Under the pieces are notes generated by a model. The model ran no database searches. It was given only the letters and a program-made list of their open reading frames with translations, and was not told the DNA's origin. This document shows, in pieces, positions 12,635 through 15,966 of a stretch of DNA of 15,966 bases. Positions within the stretch are counted from its first letter, which is position 1. Each line of letters begins with the position of its first letter. Source of the DNA: DASSHC01 sp035693105 (GTDB lineage: Bacteria; Chloroflexota; Chloroflexia; Thermomicrobiales; Thermomicrobiaceae); contig DASSHC010000155.1 of NCBI GenBank assembly GCA_035693105.1, positions 1 to 15,966 of the forward strand, given 5' to 3'. The position numbers and the translations under genes are program-made.

Positions 12635-13210
12635 TCAGATGAGCCGCCGCGTCTGCTTGCGCCGTCCCTCACGAAAGCGCAGGGTATCGTCCGGCATCCG
12701 CGCGCCGGCCCGCCGCACCAGCATCTCCACCTGGCGTGCCGCCTGGTCCAGGTACTCGGCCGGTGCCTCCGGCTCGACGCCCGCGTCCGGCTCCAGCGGA
12801 TCGCGGTAGAGCTGGTAGCCACCGTCGATCTGGCGCAAGAGCGGGGCGAAAGTCGAGCCGAGCTGCTGCTGCCGGAGCCGGTCGAGCCAGACGCCCGGCC
12901 GTTCCGCCTGCTCGAAGAGTTGCAAGCCGGCGCTCTCGGCCTGGACGCTTTGGAACTCGTCGCGCAGGTTGCGCAGATTGACGCGCGAGGCGGGAAGCGG
13001 CTGGGGAAGCTGCAGATTGAGCTGCTGGAGGGCGGCTGCCACCACCTGGAGGAGCTGCTCGATCGCGGCGCAGGCGCACGACTCGGCGGCGTCCTGGTGG
13101 CCCGCCTCCTCCACGAGACGCCGCAGGGTGTCGATTTGATAGCGCGCGCCCGCCAGCTTGTGGTCGATGAACGGCTGGTCGGAGATGTGCTCCGGCGCTG
13201 TCTGGCTCAT
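12635..13210 (-). CDS. Unrecognised helical protein of 191 residues
   Basis: I do not recognise this protein. The start ATG 13208-13210 has GGGAGG 9 nt upstream. The frame is open further upstream, but that part runs through the intergenic repeat at 13415-13499 and is not coding. Composition is rich in Leu, Gln, Ala, Glu and Arg, with long predicted amphipathic helices (for example ALQQLNLQLPQPLP and EYLDQAARQVEMLVRRAG). There is no signal peptide, no membrane segment and no obvious catalytic motif; one CAC pair occurs at about residue 46. The basic C-terminus is RFREGRRKQTRRLI. A cytoplasmic helical-bundle protein is a fair description; function is unknown. It ends 66 nt upstream of the ilv promoter on the same strand. 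Confidence 0.75.
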   Translation of the reverse strand: MSQTAPEHISDQPFIDHKLAGARYQIDTLRRLVEEAGHQDAAESCACAAIEQLLQVVAAALQQLNLQLPQPLPASRVNLRNLRDEFQSVQAESAGLQLFEQAERPGVWLDRLRQQQLGSTFAPLLRQIDGGYQLYRDPLEPDAGVEPEAPAEYLDQAARQVEMLVRRAGARMPDDTLRFREGRRKQTRRLI

Positions 13211-13414
13211 TGCTCCGCACCTCCCGGCCCGCGACGATCGGGCAGCCCGATGCCATCGAGTCCGATAACGTCGCGGGAATCCGTCGCAATTCGCGTGCAG
13301 CAGCGACGGCCCCAGCCATGTACGGGTCCCCAATGGTGCTCCCGCCTCGCGCGCCACAGCCGCGCAAACACCCTCATCATCATCGGCTACGGTTGCTGCC
13401 CGTGGGGAGCGAAA

Positions 13415-13499
13415 AGAGAGCCTTCGCCGCGGCTCGGGATGACAAGGAGAACAGCGCTCCCTCCCTGTCATCCCGAGGCCGCGGCTGAAGAATCTCTCC
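13415..13499. repeat. Inverted-repeat pair of the BIME/REP-like family
   Basis: The arm AGAGAGCCTTCGCCGCGGC, then TCGGGATGACAAGGA (13415-13448), faces TCCCTGTCATCCCGAGGCC, then GCGGCTGAAGAATCTCTCC (13462-13499), across a 13-nt gap, so the unit can fold into one long hairpin. It belongs to the same family as 3925-4126 and 5291-5326. It lies just beyond the substrate-binding-protein stop (13538) and may also serve as its 3' end. The remainder of the 327-nt spacer (13211-13537) shows no gene. Confidence 0.8.
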
Positions 13500-13537
13500 A
13501 ATGTCTCTCGAAGACTGGGCGTGTCCAATCCGCCGCG

Positions 13538-15304
13538 CTACGTCGCCTCGCGCCACATCTCGTTGAAGTTGTACGAGTTGATGTAGATGCCGTTGGGCAC
13601 GAACCCCTTGATGTCGCTGCGCAGGTTCATGGCCCGGATGATCTGGGCGTAGAAGATCGCCGCCGGGTCGTCCCACATCAAGATCTTGACGACCTTGCCG
13701 GTGCCCTGCTTGATGTCGTCCAGCGTCTTGGCGTTCTTCAATTGATCCATGGCCGCGTCGAAGTCCTTGTTCTCGTAGAAGCTGGAGTTCGATCCCTTGC
13801 TGCCGACCGAGTCCGAGTGGAAGTTCGGGTAGAGCTGGTTCCAGGAGTCGTTGTAGTCCGGCCACCAGCCGCTGGAGGTGAAGTGCGGGCGCTGCTCCGG
13901 CGGCGAGTCGCCGTAGTTCAGGCTGATCAGGGCCGAGCGATCGACCTGCTGCAGCGTGAGCTTGACCCCGATCTGTTGCAAGTTGGCCTGGAAGAGCTGC
14001 GCCAGCGAGGCGTCCGAGGCGTCGCCGGAGGCATACATGTAGGTGAACTCATCACTCGACTTGACACCGGCCTGCTGCAGGATCTGCTTCGCCTTGTCGA
14101 GATCCGTCTTGTAAACGGGAATGCTCGAATCGAAGCCGATCACCGTGTCGGCGATCGGACCCTGCTCTTTGGCGAATCCTTTGAGTACCTGCGAGATCAC
14201 TTCATCGTAGGGAAACGCGTAGCAGAACCCCTGGCGCATCTCCTTGGAGAGTTTGGCGTAGTTCATGCGCACCCAGTCGCACTCCGTCGTGTCGTACTTG
14301 ACGATCTGGAGGGCTGGATTCTTCGCCATCTCCTGGTAGTAGTCAGGCGGAAGTTCTGCCACACCGTCGACCTCGCCCGATTCGATCAACTGCCGCCGGG
14401 TGGCGTCCTCGGTCACGACCCGGACGGTCACCCGGTCGAAGAACGGGGGCTTGCCGTGGAAGTCGGCGAAGCGGTCCAGCACGAACTTCTCCTGCGGTGA
14501 GGCCTCCGTCACCTTCCAGGGGCCCGTCCCCACCATGTTCTGGCTGAACCACTGGTGTGCGTACGGGTCGTCGTTCGTCTTGTGCGCGTTCATCGCCGTC
14601 GGCGAAACGATGAGCGGGCCGTACTCGGAGGCCATGGCCGAGAGGAAGAGCGGCTGCGGCTGCGTCATGGTGAACTTGAGCGTGGTCGGATCGACCACGG
14701 TCATCTGCTTGTCGGGGTCCTGCACGAAGCGGCTGATGACGTTGACCGGACCGCGCCCCATTTTGAGGAAGCGGGTGAAAGAGTCCTTGACCGCCTGCGC
14801 GTCGCAGGCCGAGCCGTCGTGGAACTTGATTCCCGGATCGAACGTGAAGGTGTACTCCGTTTGCTCGTCGTTCTGGTCCCACGACTTGGCCAGCATCGGC
14901 ACGAACTCCGACGTGCTCGAGCCCTTGAAGCGGATGAGCATCTCGTAGGTGCCGAAGAAGAGTGAGCTGGCCGCGTTGTCGTAGGCCGATTGGGGGTCCA
15001 CGTCCGGCACGCCACCAGTGAGGACCATCACGAATTGCTTATTGCTCGACTGCTTGCCGGATCCGGCGCTGGGGCTGGCTCCGGCGGCGGCGCTACCGCT
15101 CGCGGTGGGCTGCGTGCCCCCTTCGTCCGTCCCCGACGTTGCCGTTCCCGGGCTGGAGCTGCCACAGGCTTCGAGCAGGCTCAGAAGCAAGGGCGTCGAG
15201 AGCCCCAGCGCCAGCCCGCGCTTCAGCACCGCGCGGCGCGAGAAGCGCCCGGATGCCGCACCGAGTAAGAGATCGACATACGCGCCGGTCTTTTCGTCTG
15301 CCAT
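13538..15304 (-). CDS. ABC transporter substrate-binding lipoprotein, peptide/nickel type (SBP family 5)
   Basis: The extracytoplasmic binding component of an oligopeptide-type importer, 588 residues. A ~20-residue cytoplasmic lead is followed by a Tat-like SRRAVLKRG (22-30), a hydrophobic core, and lipobox LLEAC (Cys47). Then comes a Ser/Gly/Ala/Thr-rich linker (about 48-90). The mature part has family 5 features such as FGTYEMLIRFK, PMLAKSW, YTFTFDPGIKFHDGS and AVKDSFTRF. The ligand (peptide, sugar, nickel or other) cannot be told from sequence. Start ATG 15302-15304 has GGGGAGG 9 nt upstream; a longer frame from 15322 overlaps that SD. It lies 167 nt downstream of a matching permease gene on the same strand, so both belong to one transporter operon. 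The Tat-type signal implies export as a folded protein. Confidence 0.93.
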   Translation of the reverse strand: MADEKTGAYVDLLLGAASGRFSRRAVLKRGLALGLSTPLLLSLLEACGSSSPGTATSGTDEGGTQPTASGSAAAGASPSAGSGKQSSNKQFVMVLTGGVPDVDPQSAYDNAASSLFFGTYEMLIRFKGSSTSEFVPMLAKSWDQNDEQTEYTFTFDPGIKFHDGSACDAQAVKDSFTRFLKMGRGPVNVISRFVQDPDKQMTVVDPTTLKFTMTQPQPLFLSAMASEYGPLIVSPTAMNAHKTNDDPYAHQWFSQNMVGTGPWKVTEASPQEKFVLDRFADFHGKPPFFDRVTVRVVTEDATRRQLIESGEVDGVAELPPDYYQEMAKNPALQIVKYDTTECDWVRMNYAKLSKEMRQGFCYAFPYDEVISQVLKGFAKEQGPIADTVIGFDSSIPVYKTDLDKAKQILQQAGVKSSDEFTYMYASGDASDASLAQLFQANLQQIGVKLTLQQVDRSALISLNYGDSPPEQRPHFTSSGWWPDYNDSWNQLYPNFHSDSVGSKGSNSSFYENKDFDAAMDQLKNAKTLDDIKQGTGKVVKILMWDDPAAIFYAQIIRAMNLRSDIKGFVPNGIYINSYNFNEMWREAT

Positions 15305-15373
15305 GAGCCTTTGCCTCCCCACTCACACGGGCTCGATTTGCGATCGAACCGAACAGCACTGACCGTTCGCTCG

Positions 15374-15406
15374 GATGGCCGGCGGTGTGCGCCCAACCCG
15401 GCCATC
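15374..15406 (-). other. Intercistronic stem-loop between permease and binding-protein genes
   Basis: GATGGCCGG (15374-15382) pairs perfectly with CCGGCCATC (15398-15406) around a 15-nt loop, with no U-tract on either side. In transporter operons such hairpins often protect or process mRNA so that the binding protein is made in excess; that role is inferred here. Confidence 0.45.
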
Positions 15407-15471
15407 ACCCGCCTACATAGACACCTCCCTCAGCGGCCGAACGCCGCGCGGTCGCCGTCGCCATCGCGTCG

Positions 15472-15966
15472 CTACCTCCCACGGGTGCGCGGATCGAGGT
15501 AGTCACGCAGGCCGTCGCCGAGGAGATTGAAGGCGACCACCGTGAAGGTCAGCGCCAGCCCGGGGAAGGTGATGTACCACCAGGCGTCGCGGAAGTAGGC
15601 GCGCGCGCCGGCGATCATCGAGCCCCACTCGGGCGAGGGCGGCTGCGCGCCGAGGCCGAGGAAGGAGAGGCCCGCCGTGGCCAGCACGGCGTAACCCACG
15701 TCGATGGTCATCTGGATGATCACCGGTGCGATCGAGTTGGGCAGGATGTGGCGCAGCAGGATGCGACGCGAGCGCGCACCGACCGAGCGCGCGGCCTCGA
15801 CGAAGTCGCGCTCCTTGATCGCGATCACCTGGCTGCGCACCAGGCGGGCGTACCAGGGCCAGTAGACGACGGTCAACGCGATCACCACGTTGGTGATGTC
15901 GCGTCCGAGCGTCGCGGCGATCGCCATCGCCAGGATCAACGCCGGGAACGCCAGGAAGACGTCGGT
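15472..15966 (-). CDS. ABC transporter permease, DppC/OppC type, 5' part beyond the window
   Basis: The C-terminal 164 residues of an inner-membrane permease. The frame continues out of the window at 15966 (TDVFLAFPALI), so the true start is not visible. It shows the EAA loop that docks on the ATPase (EAARSVGARS...LPNSIAPV), several hydrophobic segments (NVVIALTVVYWP, GYAVLATAGLSFLGLG, TFPGLALTFTVVAFNLLGDG) and the family ending GDGLRDYLDPRTRGR. SFLGLGAQPPSPEWG is a signature of the DppC/OppC half of peptide and nickel importers. With the substrate-binding protein downstream it forms part of one importer; the DppB partner and ATPases would lie to the right of the window. Confidence 0.95.
   Translation of the reverse strand, partial: TDVFLAFPALILAMAIAATLGRDITNVVIALTVVYWPWYARLVRSQVIAIKERDFVEAARSVGARSRRILLRHILPNSIAPVIIQMTIDVGYAVLATAGLSFLGLGAQPPSPEWGSMIAGARAYFRDAWWYITFPGLALTFTVVAFNLLGDGLRDYLDPRTRGR

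Noticed and set aside
13262..13289. Possible promoter for the helical protein (TTGCGA, 16 bp, TATCGG, minus strand)
   Set aside because: The match is 4/6 and 3/6 with a short spacer, close to what chance gives.
13211..13528. N-terminal extension of the helical protein to 297 residues
   Set aside because: The added 106 residues run through the repeat at 13415-13499 and are compositionally different; a strong SD marks the start at 13210.
12359..14500. 713-codon plus-strand ORF
   Set aside because: It runs antisense through the ilv leader, the helical protein and the substrate-binding protein, and has no SD or recognisable domain. Long antisense frames are expected in GC-rich genes.

Overview
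The window is GC-rich, gene-dense bacterial chromosome made almost entirely of core biosynthesis and RNA-metabolism genes. Gene content and protein style suggest a Chloroflexota bacterium of the Thermomicrobia/Sphaerobacter kind: rpsO-pnp, an ilvBNC operon, an archaeal/fungal-type Asd, and a Tat-plus-lipobox peptide-binding protein with a long cytoplasmic N-terminus. That assignment is inference from resemblance; no search was run. I saw no tRNA, rRNA, CRISPR array, transposase or prophage gene.

Layout. 1-138 is the 3' end of a plus-strand Cys/Met-metabolism PLP enzyme (MetY/MetB family). It converges on homoserine dehydrogenase (267-1286, minus) across a double-palindrome spacer. Homoserine dehydrogenase diverges from asd (1548-2597, plus). 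asd is preceded by a leader with a promoter, a short Thr-containing ORF and a clear intrinsic terminator, which looks like an attenuator. A threonine dehydratase-like enzyme (2872-3798, minus) follows, then larE (4246-5094, minus), separated by spacers filled with dispersed inverted repeats. pnp (5672-8131) and rpsO (8424-8693) form the classic ribosomal-S15/PNPase pair, with a highly structured spacer. ilvC (8883-9896), ilvN (9968-10483) and ilvB (10486-12219) form an operon read leftward from a near-consensus promoter at 12539-12568. Its ~310-nt leader encodes a peptide with 12 branched-chain residues in 17 codons and ends in an intrinsic terminator, a textbook attenuator layout. An unrecognised helical protein (12635-13210), a peptide-type ABC substrate-binding lipoprotein (13538-15304) and the end of its permease (15472-15966) complete the window, all on the minus strand.

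How the genes fit together. Asd and homoserine dehydrogenase make homoserine from aspartyl phosphate. The MetY/MetB-type enzyme takes activated homoserine to the sulfur amino acids. Threonine dehydratase would convert threonine to 2-oxobutanoate. IlvBN and IlvC carry 2-oxobutanoate and pyruvate toward Ile, Val and Leu. Neither homoserine dehydrogenase nor threonine dehydratase has a C-terminal ACT regulatory domain, while two of the transcription units carry leader-terminator arrangements. Control here may therefore lean on transcription attenuation.

The best candidates for something undescribed are the two leader attenuators (ilvBNC strong, asd moderate), the long imperfect RNA duplex in front of pnp, the RGG-rich tail of PNPase, and the intergenic inverted-repeat family. 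I found no wholly new multi-gene system.
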